Assembly (NCBI GenBank): GCA_963837655.1 | Contig: CAWIOK010000002.1 | Location: 62,001 to 126,000, forward strand | Length of the DNA stretch: 64,000 bases | From: CAVVSD01 sp963837655 | GTDB taxonomy: Bacteria > Actinomycetota > Thermoleophilia > Solirubrobacterales > Solirubrobacteraceae | Direction: 5' to 3' | Shown: positions 17,201 through 25,470 of the stretch, piece by piece | Position numbering within the stretch: position 1 is the first letter of the stretch | Layout: every line of letters starts with the position of its first letter | Notes under the pieces: generated by a model | Databases searched by the model: none | Told to the model about the DNA's origin: nothing | Seen by the model: only the letters and a program-made list of their open reading frames with translations | Made by a program: the position numbers and the translations under genes

Positions 17201-17665
17201 ATGGCCAGCACCATCATCGAACTGCCCGCCGGCGTGTTCAGCGGCACGTTCGAGGCGAACATCGTCGAGGTCGGGCCGGGCGTCGTGGCCCCCACGACGG
17301 TCGTCCGCACGGACGAGACCTGGAAGATCGCCTGCAAGTGGGACCTGGACGGCCTGCTCGCCCCCGCGCTGGACGGCACGTGGTCCGTGCAGGCCGTCGT
17401 CGAGGGCCTCGGGACGGCCGTCGAGATCACCCGGCCGCCCGAGGACGTGCCGCTGTCCGCCGCGCCCCCGTTCCCGCTGCCCCGGAAGTACGCGCACGAC
17501 GTGGTGTTCGCGCCCGGCAGCGTCGGCCTCGGCGGCCAGCCCAGCGTCATGGCGCGCGTCGGCGTGGCGCTGACCTACCGCTTCCCGGTGGGCATCGGCG
17601 GCCACCCGGGCCCGATCGCGACGTTCCTCGAGCTCGGCGCGATCCAGATCTACCAGGGCAGCTAG
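17201..17665 (+). CDS. hypothetical protein, 154 aa
   Basis: I recognise no family. The protein starts MASTIIELPAGVFSGTFEA and has alternating hydrophobic and Thr/Val-rich stretches (VRTDETWKIACKWDLDGLLA, WSVQAVVEGLGTAVEI) suggesting a small all-beta domain; no signal peptide or membrane segment is seen. ATG 17201 is chosen because GAGGAG lies 7 bases upstream; the open frame extends 75 bases further upstream into remnant sequence. It is a single gene between the LuxR remnant and a small minus-strand gene. Confidence 0.6.
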   Translation: MASTIIELPAGVFSGTFEANIVEVGPGVVAPTTVVRTDETWKIACKWDLDGLLAPALDGTWSVQAVVEGLGTAVEITRPPEDVPLSAAPPFPLPRKYAHDVVFAPGSVGLGGQPSVMARVGVALTYRFPVGIGGHPGPIATFLELGAIQIYQGS

Positions 17666-17696
17666 GTCCGCGCTGCCGCATGGGGTGGGCGTCAGC

Positions 17697-17918
17697 TCAG
17701 GAGACGTCCGCCCCGGCGGTCAGCCAGGGCCCGACCCCCGCCGCGAGCTCGAGCTCGTCCGGGGTCCAGTGCTCGTCGTGCTCGGGCAGGAAGCGGGCGA
17801 ACTGGGCGGCGAGGCCGGCGTTGCCGGTGCGCTCGAGCAGCGCGACGACGTCGCGCGTGTGCTCCTCCTCGACGGGGGAGAGACGCTTGCCGGCCCAGAG
17901 CATCTGTGCGGTGGCCAT
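17697..17918 (-). CDS. small hypothetical protein, 73 aa
   Basis: A small acidic helical protein (LSPVEEEHTRDVVALLERTG, FARFLPEHDEHWTPDELELA) with no recognised family. It is divergent from the MarR gene across a 91-base gap that contains a bulged inverted repeat, so it may belong to the MarR regulon. The ribosome-binding site is weak (AGATGG). Confidence 0.5.
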   Translation of the reverse strand: MATAQMLWAGKRLSPVEEEHTRDVVALLERTGNAGLAAQFARFLPEHDEHWTPDELELAAGVGPWLTAGADVS

Positions 17919-17969
17919 GGTCCATCTCTACCCGATCGGCAGGACGATGGCGACGGAACTGCGCGGAAC

Positions 17970-17995
17970 GGACACCCTGCGCATAGGTAGGGTCC
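17970..17995. promoter_or_regulatory. bulged inverted repeat in MarR promoter region
   Basis: GGACACCCT is followed after 10 bases by AGGGTCC, giving a 7-8 bp inverted repeat with a two-base bulge, centred about 30 bases before the MarR start. Location between two divergent genes fits an autoregulatory MarR operator; the imperfect symmetry keeps this tentative. Confidence 0.3.
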
Positions 17996-18009
17996 GCAGA
18001 CCCCGGGTC

Positions 18010-18510
18010 ATGCAACCAGAGATCCCCGCACGCGCGAACCGCACGCTGGAGGACGAGTTCCCCCAGGTCGACTCGCTCGCAAGTGACTGCGTCATCAACA
18101 TGTGGCGCACCGCGGTGCTCCTGTCCGAGGATCTCGTGCGCGTCCTGCGCCCCTACTCGCTGACGTTGACGGGCTTCCGCGTCCTCATGATGCTGCGCGG
18201 CGCCGGAGGGACGCTCTCGCCGGCGGAGATCGCGGCGCGGCTGGGCTCCGCCCGCGCGACCGTCACCGGGGTCCTCGACTCGCTGGAGAAGCGCTCCTCC
18301 GTGCTGCGCTCGCCGCATCCGGACGACCGGCGCCGACTGCAGATCTCGATCACCGACACCGGGCGGGCGCTGCTCGACGAGCTGCTGCCGACCTACTTCG
18401 AGCAGGAGCGCGACTCGGTCGCGGCGCTCGACTCCGTACGCCAGGAGGAGCTCGTCCAGCTGCTCGGGCAGCTCCAGCGCGGTCTGTACGACCGGCGCTC
18501 AGACGGCTGA
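18010..18510 (+). CDS. MarR family transcriptional regulator
   Basis: A 166-residue MarR/SlyA-type dimeric repressor. The winged HTH is visible as LSPAEIAARLGSARATVTGVLDSLEKR, followed by the wing LRSPHPDDRRRLQISITDTGRALL and a C-terminal dimerisation helix. The N-terminal helix begins at VDSLASDCVINMWRTAVLL. ATG 18010 is the first start after a clear change in coding character. It converges with the MFS gene, overlapping its end by 12 bases, and is divergent from the 73-aa gene. Confidence 0.9.
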   Translation: MQPEIPARANRTLEDEFPQVDSLASDCVINMWRTAVLLSEDLVRVLRPYSLTLTGFRVLMMLRGAGGTLSPAEIAARLGSARATVTGVLDSLEKRSSVLRSPHPDDRRRLQISITDTGRALLDELLPTYFEQERDSVAALDSVRQEELVQLLGQLQRGLYDRRSDG

Positions 18511-19722
18511 GGCGACCGGGACCGGCTGCGGCCCGCGCGTGAGCAGCAGCAGCGCGGCCCAGGCCCCCGCGACGAGCGCGGCGACGACGATCGCCAGCGG
18601 CACCGCGGTCCCGGTCCCCGCGATGCCTACGAGCGGCGCGCAGATCGCGCCGCCCACCGACTGCAGCAGGCCCAGCAGCGCGGATGCGCTGCCCGCGACC
18701 TCCGGGTGAGGCTCCATCGCCAGCGTCGTGGCATTCGGTTGGACGAGCCCGATGCTCGTCACGATGAGCAGGAACGCGGGCAGGATCGCGCCGACCGGCG
18801 CGTCGGGCACCGCGACGACGACCCCGAGGATCACCGCGCCGGCCGTCGTCATCAGCATCCCGGCCACCATGAGCGTGCGCGGCGACACCCGGCCGATGAG
18901 CCGCCGGTTGACGTGCGTCGCGAGCACCAGGCCGAGCCCGTTGGCGGCGAAGAACAGGCTGTAGGCCTGGGGTGAAAGCCCGTAGATGTCCTGTAGGACG
19001 AACGACGATCCGGCGATGTAGGCGAGCAACGCGCTGAAGATGAGCCCCGACGACACCGCGTAGCCGAGGAAGACCCGGTCGCGGCCCACCTCGTGCAGGG
19101 CGGCGCTCATCGCGCCGAGGCCGCCGACCGTGCGCGAGCCGACCGCCAGCGACTCGGGGACGACCCGGAACGCCACGACGAACAGGACGAGCGCTGACCC
19201 CGCCAGCACGAGGAAGATCCCCCGCCAGTCCGTCACGCGCAGGAGCTGACCACCGGCGACCGGGGCGATGATCGGTCCGATGTTGTTGATGAGGATCAGC
19301 ATCGAGAAGTTGCGTGCCGCTTCCTCCCCGCTGCCGAGGTCGCGCACGATCGCGCGCCCGACGGAGATCCCCGCGCCGCCCGCGAAACCCTGCACGAACC
19401 GGAACACGATGAGCACCGCGATCGACGGCGAGAGCGCGCAGAGGACCGACGCGACGACGAACCCGGCCACGCCGGTGAGGAGCGGGAGGCGCCGTCCGAA
19501 CCGGTCGCTGAGCGGCCCTGCGACGAGCTGGCCGGCGGCGATGCCGAGCAGGAACGCGGTGAGCGTGAGCTGCACGGCGGAGGCGCTGGTGTCCAGCGTG
19601 CGCTGGATGTCGGGCCACCCCGGGAGGTACATGTCCACGGCCAGCGGCGCGAACGCACCCAGCGCGCCGAGGACGACCATGAGGCGCAGAGATGCGACCG
19701 GTTTCGGGTGGGTGCGCGGCAT
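18499..19722 (-). CDS. Bcr/CflA-type multidrug MFS transporter
   Basis: A 407-residue, 12-helix drug:proton antiporter. The first helix pair contains the Bcr/CflA hallmark FAPLAVDMYLPGWPDI and motif A appears as GPLSDRFGRRLPLL between helices 2 and 3; the fourth/fifth helix region has VGRAIVRDL and IGPIIAPVAGG. Likely role is efflux of chloramphenicol-, bicyclomycin- or sulfonamide-like compounds across the inner membrane. It is divergent from the GMC gene (82-base gap). Confidence 0.88.
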   Translation of the reverse strand: MPRTHPKPVASLRLMVVLGALGAFAPLAVDMYLPGWPDIQRTLDTSASAVQLTLTAFLLGIAAGQLVAGPLSDRFGRRLPLLTGVAGFVVASVLCALSPSIAVLIVFRFVQGFAGGAGISVGRAIVRDLGSGEEAARNFSMLILINNIGPIIAPVAGGQLLRVTDWRGIFLVLAGSALVLFVVAFRVVPESLAVGSRTVGGLGAMSAALHEVGRDRVFLGYAVSSGLIFSALLAYIAGSSFVLQDIYGLSPQAYSLFFAANGLGLVLATHVNRRLIGRVSPRTLMVAGMLMTTAGAVILGVVVAVPDAPVGAILPAFLLIVTSIGLVQPNATTLAMEPHPEVAGSASALLGLLQSVGGAICAPLVGIAGTGTAVPLAIVVAALVAGAWAALLLLTRGPQPVPVASAV

Positions 19723-19804
19723 GACGGGCGAGGGACAGTAGTACGGCGCCTAACGAGGACGATCATGCGCCCCAGGACAAGTCCGCATGCGGCAGGATGC
19801 GCCA

Positions 19805-21394
19805 ATGTCCTCCTCCTACGATTACGTCATCGTCGGCGCCGGGTCCGCCGGCTGCGTGCTCGCCTACCGGCTCGGCGAGGACCCCGACGTCCGCATCGCG
19901 GTCATCGAGGCGGGTCCGGCCGACACCGACGCGCAGATCCACGTCCCGTTCGCGTTCGGCGCGCTGCTGAAGAGCCGCGTCGACTGGGACCTCGTCTCCG
20001 AGCCCGAGCCCCGGCTCGACCTGCGGCGCAACTACCTCCCGCGCGGGAAGGTCCTCGGCGGGTCCAGCTCGCTGAACGCGATGATCTACATCCGCGGCAA
20101 CAAGCTCGACTACGACGAGTGGGCCGCCGACGGCCACGAGGGCTGGGGCTACGAGGACGTCCTGCCGTACTTCCGCCGGGCGGAGGACAACGACCGCGGC
20201 GAGAGCCGCTACCACGGCGCCGGCGGGCCGCTCAGCGTCTCGGACGGCCGGTCGCTGCATCCGCTCGTCGACTCGATGATCGCCGCGGCGATCGAGAGCG
20301 GCATGCCGGCCAACGACGACCACAACGGCGAGGTCCAGGACGGCGCCGGTCGCGACCAGTTCACGATCCGCGACGGTCGCCGCTGCAGCACCGCGGTCGC
20401 GTACCTGGAGCCTGCCGTCGCGCGCGGCAACGTCGACGTCTACACGAACTCGCACGCCTCGCGGATCCTGTTCGAGGGCGATCGCGCGGTCGGCGTCGAG
20501 TTCATGCGCAACGACGCCTTCGAGGAGCTGCGCGCCGAGCGCGAGGTGCTGGTGTGCGGCGGCGCGTACCACTCGCCCCAGCTGCTCCTGCTCTCCGGCA
20601 TCGGCCCCGCGGCGGACCTCGCGCCGATGGGCATCGAGGTCCGGGCGGACCTCCCCGTCGGACAGAACCTCCAGGACCACCCGGTCTGCTCGCTGCAGTG
20701 GCTGAGCAACCAGGGGAGCATGCTGGTCGCGTTCAGCCCTGAGGCGGCCGCGCAGTACGAGGCCGATGCGAGCGGGCCGCTGAGCTCGAACGTCGGCGAG
20801 GGCTGCACCTTCCTGCGCAGCAGTCCCGAGCTCCCGGCGCCCGACCTGCAGTTCATCTTCGGCCCGCTGCAGCTGCACGAGGAGTTCCTCGGAGCGATCT
20901 CCGACGACGCGTACTTCTTCGGCCCCGCGCTCGTGAAGCCCACGAGCCGCGGCTACGTCAAGCTGCGCTCACCCGTCTTCCACGCCAAGCCGCGCATCCT
21001 GCACAACTACCTCGCGACGGAGGAGGACCGCAGGGCGATGATCGAGGGCATGCGCATCGCTATGGACGTCGGCGAGCGACACGCGCTCGACGCGGCGCGC
21101 GGCGACCGCTTCGCCTACCCGGCCTCCGACAGCGACGCGGACATCATGGACTTCGTCCAGCGCCGCACGCACACCGTCTACCACCCGGTCTCGACGTGCG
21201 CGATGGGCCCCGTCGTGGACGACGAGCTGCGCGTCCACGGGTTCGAGGGACTGCGCGTGGTCGACGCGTCGGTGATGCCGTCCGTGCCGCGCGGCAACAC
21301 GAACGCTCCGGTCATCATGGTCGCCGAGAAGGCCGCCGACATCATCCGCGGGCTGGCCCCGCTGCCGCACGTCGGAGAAGCGGCCACCATCTGA
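19805..21394 (+). CDS. GMC family oxidoreductase (choline/alcohol dehydrogenase-like)
   Basis: A 529-residue FAD enzyme oxidising an alcohol to an aldehyde. The FAD loop YVIVGAGSAGCVLAYRL is at the N-terminus, GMC signature 1 at RGKVLGGSSSLNAMIYIRG, signature 2 at GAYHSPQLLLLSGIGP, and the catalytic His/Asn pair in YHPVSTCAMG and PRGNTNAPVIMVAEKAADII. ATG 19805 fits the family start; ATG 19787 would add six residues. No BetB-like aldehyde dehydrogenase is adjacent, so the substrate is unspecified. Confidence 0.9.
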   Translation: MSSSYDYVIVGAGSAGCVLAYRLGEDPDVRIAVIEAGPADTDAQIHVPFAFGALLKSRVDWDLVSEPEPRLDLRRNYLPRGKVLGGSSSLNAMIYIRGNKLDYDEWAADGHEGWGYEDVLPYFRRAEDNDRGESRYHGAGGPLSVSDGRSLHPLVDSMIAAAIESGMPANDDHNGEVQDGAGRDQFTIRDGRRCSTAVAYLEPAVARGNVDVYTNSHASRILFEGDRAVGVEFMRNDAFEELRAEREVLVCGGAYHSPQLLLLSGIGPAADLAPMGIEVRADLPVGQNLQDHPVCSLQWLSNQGSMLVAFSPEAAAQYEADASGPLSSNVGEGCTFLRSSPELPAPDLQFIFGPLQLHEEFLGAISDDAYFFGPALVKPTSRGYVKLRSPVFHAKPRILHNYLATEEDRRAMIEGMRIAMDVGERHALDAARGDRFAYPASDSDADIMDFVQRRTHTVYHPVSTCAMGPVVDDELRVHGFEGLRVVDASVMPSVPRGNTNAPVIMVAEKAADIIRGLAPLPHVGEAATI

Positions 21395-21415
21395 TCCACT
21401 GCGTACCGTGAGGGG

Positions 21416-23572
21416 GTGGAGCTCGCCCCCTCACGTGCCAACGTCGAGCTGCGCGACGTGCGCCGCGAGCCGCACGTCGTCTTCGCGTTCCCGTACCGCG
21501 CCGACCTCGTCGATGCCATGCGGGCGATCCCGGGCCGGCGGTTCGACTGGGACGCGAAGGAGTGGTCGGTCCCGCAGCACGACACCGTCGCGCCGTACGT
21601 CGCCGACGTGCTCGCCCGCTGGCCGGAGCTGCACGTCCACGACGACGTCCGCAGCTGGCTGCACGCGGTGCCGACCCACTGGCTCGGGCGGGTCACGACC
21701 CGGCGCGCGGGCAAGACGGGGGAGTTCGTCGTCCGCACGCTCGCCGGGGACCTGCCCGAAGGCCTGTCAGCGCTCGCGCGCGACGCGAGCGAGCGCGAGG
21801 CGACGCTCCCGTTCGACGCCGCCGCCGGCGAGCTGCTCTCCGACCTCAAGGGCGCGCGGCTGGACCATGCGGCCGCGTCGTGCGCTCTGCGGCTGCGCGT
21901 CGGGCTGGAACCGCCGCCGGCGGAGCTCGGCGTCGAGCACACCGTCGAGGAGGAGCGGCTGTCGCTCGAGGTGTTGTGGGACGAGGACACCGGCGAGGCG
22001 TTCTGCCGGCTGCCCGGCGTCGAGCGTCGCAGCCGCACACTGCCGATCGACCCGTGGGCGCTGGAGCCGCTCGAGGAGTTCCTGCGGCTGCACGACGTCG
22101 CGATCGCCGCGACCGCGCGGCCCGTCCTCGCCCGCATGCGCGCCGAGCACGACGAGGCGATCGAAGCCGTGCGCCGCTCGCGGTCGCGCAGCGCGGAGCC
22201 GTTGCCGCTGCGCATGGGGGAGGGGGAGCTGGCGCCGTTCCAGTGGGCCGGCGTGCGCTATCTGCTGCACGCGCGTCGCGCCTTCCTGGCCGACGAGCCA
22301 GGGCTCGGGAAGACGGTCCAGGCGCTCGCGACGCTGGAGGCCGACGACGCGTTCCCCGCGATCGTCGTGTGCCCGGCGAGCCTGCGGCTGGTGTGGGAGC
22401 GCGAGACGGCGCGCTGGCTGCCGCATCGCACCACCACGCTGCTCACGGGCCGCGGCCGGGTCCCGCCCGCGGCCGACATCACGATCCTGAGCTACGAGGC
22501 GGTGGCCGGGCAGCGCGAGCACCTCCTGCGCCGCCGCCCGCGCGCGCTCGTGCTCGACGAATCCCACTACTGCAAGAACCCGCGCGCAAAGCGCACGCAG
22601 GCGGTCCGCCGGCTGGCGCACTCGCTGCCCCACGACGCGCTGCGCCTCGCCCTGACCGGCACGCCGGTCACCAACGGTGCGGCCGAGGTCGTCCCGCAGC
22701 TGCGGATCCTCGGCCGGCTGGAGGACTTCGGCAGCGGCGCGACGCTCACGAAGCGCTTCGCAGGGCCGGGGGAGGAGGAGCGGCTGCACTGGCACCTGCG
22801 CCGCCGTTGCTTCATCCGCCGGCGCAAGTCCGAGGTGCTGCCGCAGCTGCCCGCCAAGCGGCAGGTCGTCGTGCCGGTGGCGCTCGTCAACGAGGACGAG
22901 TACCGCCTCGCCGAGCGCGACGTCATCGCGTGGCTGCGGTCGCTGCCGATCGACCTGCGCGAGCTCGACGCACGCGTGGCCGCGACGCTGCGCGCCAAGC
23001 GCCTCGCGCAGCTCACCGCGCTCAAGCGGCTGGCGGCCAGGGGCAAGCTCGCCGCGGCGGCGGCATGGATCGAGGACTTCCGCGCGTCGGGCGAGCCGCT
23101 CGTGGTGTTCGCCCACCACACCGAGGTCCAGGAGGAGCTGCTCGCGCGATTCCCCGACGCCGGCCACCTGCTCGGCCGCGACTCGCCGGCCGCGCGCGAG
23201 GAGACGGTCCGCTCGTTCCAGGACGGCACCGGACCGGGTCTGCTCATCTGCTCGACGCTGGCGGCCGGGCACGGCATCACGCTGACGCGCGCGTCCAACG
23301 TCGCGTTCCTCGAGCTCGAGTGGACCCCAGCGCACCACGACCAGGCCGAGGACCGCTGCCACCGCATCGGCCAGCACGACGCGGTCACCGCCTGGTACCT
23401 GCTGGCGGCTGGGACGATCGACGAGCGGATCGCGGAGCTGCTGCACAGCAAGCGCCGCGTCGTGGAGGCCGTGACCGACGGTCACCGGCGCGAGGGCGGC
23501 GGCCTCGTCGACGCCGTCGCCGCGGCGCTGCGCGACGAAGCGCCACGACGCCATCTGCGTCCAGTGGCCTGA
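21416..23572 (+). CDS. SNF2-family helicase with SMARCAL1/HARP-like N-terminus
   Basis: A 718-residue dsDNA translocase. The N-terminal 85 residues (VVFAFPYRADLVDAMRAIPG, RRFDWDAKEWSVP) resemble the HARP repeat of the fork-remodelling annealing helicase SMARCAL1. The core has Walker A near residue 298 (ADEPGLGKTVQ), Walker B DESH near 380, ALTGTPVTN, and motif VI in DRCHRIGQHDAV near 648, with ICSTLAAGHGITLT before it. GTG 21416 is the start. Likely role is annealing or remodelling of stalled forks. It is followed 18 bases later by a methyltransferase gene on the same strand. Confidence 0.88.
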   Translation: MELAPSRANVELRDVRREPHVVFAFPYRADLVDAMRAIPGRRFDWDAKEWSVPQHDTVAPYVADVLARWPELHVHDDVRSWLHAVPTHWLGRVTTRRAGKTGEFVVRTLAGDLPEGLSALARDASEREATLPFDAAAGELLSDLKGARLDHAAASCALRLRVGLEPPPAELGVEHTVEEERLSLEVLWDEDTGEAFCRLPGVERRSRTLPIDPWALEPLEEFLRLHDVAIAATARPVLARMRAEHDEAIEAVRRSRSRSAEPLPLRMGEGELAPFQWAGVRYLLHARRAFLADEPGLGKTVQALATLEADDAFPAIVVCPASLRLVWERETARWLPHRTTTLLTGRGRVPPAADITILSYEAVAGQREHLLRRRPRALVLDESHYCKNPRAKRTQAVRRLAHSLPHDALRLALTGTPVTNGAAEVVPQLRILGRLEDFGSGATLTKRFAGPGEEERLHWHLRRRCFIRRRKSEVLPQLPAKRQVVVPVALVNEDEYRLAERDVIAWLRSLPIDLRELDARVAATLRAKRLAQLTALKRLAARGKLAAAAAWIEDFRASGEPLVVFAHHTEVQEELLARFPDAGHLLGRDSPAAREETVRSFQDGTGPGLLICSTLAAGHGITLTRASNVAFLELEWTPAHHDQAEDRCHRIGQHDAVTAWYLLAAGTIDERIAELLHSKRRVVEAVTDGHRREGGGLVDAVAAALRDEAPRRHLRPVA

Positions 23573-23590
23573 GAGAGGTAGCGTGCGCCC

Positions 23591-24367
23591 ATGAGCGCCA
23601 CCGTCTGGTCCCTGGGCGACTACCCGTCGATCGCCCGCGATGTCCTCGCGCCGCTCGGTCCCGAGCTGGTCGCGGCCTGCGCGGTCGGTCCCGGGATGCG
23701 CGTCCTCGACGTCGGCGCGGGGACCGGCAACGCGGCGATCCCCGCAGCGCTCGCGGGCGCCGACGTCATCGCACTGGACCCCACGCCCGAGCTGATCGAG
23801 GTCGGGCGCGACGAGGCCGCGGCCCGGGGTGCGCGCGTCGAGTGGCTCGTCGGGGACGCGCAGGCGCTGCCGCACGCCGACGGCGAGTTCGACGTCGTCA
23901 TGTCCTGTGTCGGCGCGATGTTCGCCCCCGATCACGCGGCGACCGCCGCCGAGCTGATCCGGGTCTGCAGGCCGGGCGGGACGATCGGGCTCATCGCCTG
24001 GGAGTCCGCGGGGCGCGCGACCGACCTCATGCGGGTCACCGGCCGCCTCGCGCCACCGCCGCCTCCGGGGACCGGCTCGCCCGTCGCGTGGGGCGACCCC
24101 GCGCACGTGGACGAGCTGCTCGGCAACCGGGTGACCGACACGCAGCACCGCGTCGGCCTCTTGCGCTCCGAGCACTTCGCGGACGCTGAGGAGGCCGCCG
24201 GGTTCTACCTCGCGAGCTTCGGGCCGGCCGTCGCGCTGAGCCGGTCGCTGCCGCCGGAGCGGGTGGATGAGCTACGAGACGGCATCGCGGCGTGGGCCCG
24301 CGACGCGATGGCCGGCGGGGCGATGGAGATGGAGTACCTGCTGACCACCGCGCGCCGTCGTAGGTAG
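23591..24367 (+). CDS. class I SAM-dependent methyltransferase
   Basis: A 258-residue Rossmann-fold methyltransferase. Motif I is MRVLDVGAGTGNAAIPAALAG, motif II carries the acidic ribose ligand in VIALDPTPELIEVGR, and motif IV/post-IV appears as FDVVMSCVGAMFAPDH. The closest character is UbiE/Methyltransf_11; the substrate cannot be deduced. GAGAGGTAG lies just upstream of the start. Confidence 0.88.
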   Translation: MSATVWSLGDYPSIARDVLAPLGPELVAACAVGPGMRVLDVGAGTGNAAIPAALAGADVIALDPTPELIEVGRDEAAARGARVEWLVGDAQALPHADGEFDVVMSCVGAMFAPDHAATAAELIRVCRPGGTIGLIAWESAGRATDLMRVTGRLAPPPPPGTGSPVAWGDPAHVDELLGNRVTDTQHRVGLLRSEHFADAEEAAGFYLASFGPAVALSRSLPPERVDELRDGIAAWARDAMAGGAMEMEYLLTTARRRR

Positions 24368-24377
24368 TTTCCTGCGC

Positions 24378-25403
24378 ATGGAGATGAGAGACCTCGGCCG
24401 CACCGGCGTGTCGGTCAGCCCGCTGTGCCTCGGCGCGATGATGTTCGGCGCGATCGGCAACACCGACCACGACGACTCGATCCGCATCATCCACCGGGCG
24501 CTCGACGCGGGGATCAACTTCATCGACACCGCCGACGTGTACTCGCGCGGGGAGTCGGAGGAGATCGTGGGCAAGGCCCTCAAGAGCCGCCGCGACGACG
24601 TCGTCCTCGCCACGAAGGTCCACGGCCCGATGGGGGACGACCCCAACCACCAGGGCAACTCGCGGCGCTGGATCATCCAGGAGGTCGAGAACAGCCTGCG
24701 ACGGCTGCAGACCGACCGCATCGACCTCTACCAGATCCACCGCCCTCGGCCCGAGATGGACATCGACGAGACGCTGGGGGCGCTGAGCGACCTCGTCCAC
24801 CAGGGCAAGGTCATGAACATCGGCTGCTCGACGTTCCAGGGCTCCCAGATCGTCGAGGCGCACTGGTGCTCGGAGCGGCGCGGCCACGTGCACTTCAAGA
24901 CCGAGCAGCCGCCGTACTCGATCCTCGTCCGTGGCATCGAGAACGAGGTGCTCCCGGTCTGCGACCGCTACGGCATGGGCGTCATCCCCTGGAGCCCGCT
25001 GGCGGGCGGATACCTGTCCGGCCGCTGGCGCCGGGGCGGCGAGACGCTGACGAGCAAGCGCATCGGCATCCTCCCGAAGCTCTTCGACACGACCCTGCCG
25101 GTGAACCAGCGCAAGCTGGAGGCGGTCTACGCGCTGACCGACCTGGCCGACGAGGCCGGGCTGACGCTCATCGAGCTGGCGCTCGCCTTCGTCATCCGCC
25201 ATCCCGCGGTGACCGCGGCGATCATCGGCCCGCGCACGATGGAGCACCTCGAGTCGCAGCTGACGGCCGTCGACGTGACGCTGACCGACGATGTCCTGGA
25301 CCGCATCGACGAGATCGTCCCGCCGGGCGTGAACATCAATCCCGACGACGGCGGCTGGCCGCAGAACCCCTGGCTGCAGCCGGCGGCCCGCCGCCGCTCG
25401 TAG
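24378..25403 (+). CDS. aldo/keto reductase
   Basis: A 341-residue NADPH-dependent aldo/keto reductase of the YajO/Tas-like group. It starts MEMRDLGRTGVSVSPLCLG; catalytic tetrad members are Asp in INFIDTADVYSRGESEEIVG, the Tyr of the same segment, Lys in VLATKVHG and His in LYQIHRPRPEMD. The nucleotide-binding end contains AAIIGPRTMEHLESQL. It begins 10 bases after the methyltransferase stop and is probably cotranscribed. Confidence 0.92.
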   Translation: MEMRDLGRTGVSVSPLCLGAMMFGAIGNTDHDDSIRIIHRALDAGINFIDTADVYSRGESEEIVGKALKSRRDDVVLATKVHGPMGDDPNHQGNSRRWIIQEVENSLRRLQTDRIDLYQIHRPRPEMDIDETLGALSDLVHQGKVMNIGCSTFQGSQIVEAHWCSERRGHVHFKTEQPPYSILVRGIENEVLPVCDRYGMGVIPWSPLAGGYLSGRWRRGGETLTSKRIGILPKLFDTTLPVNQRKLEAVYALTDLADEAGLTLIELALAFVIRHPAVTAAIIGPRTMEHLESQLTAVDVTLTDDVLDRIDEIVPPGVNINPDDGGWPQNPWLQPAARRRS

Positions 25404-25470
25404 ACGCTCGTACGACACCGAGCGCCGACGCGTCAAGCACGCCTCCAGGCCCTCCGATCAGGTGGGGGCC

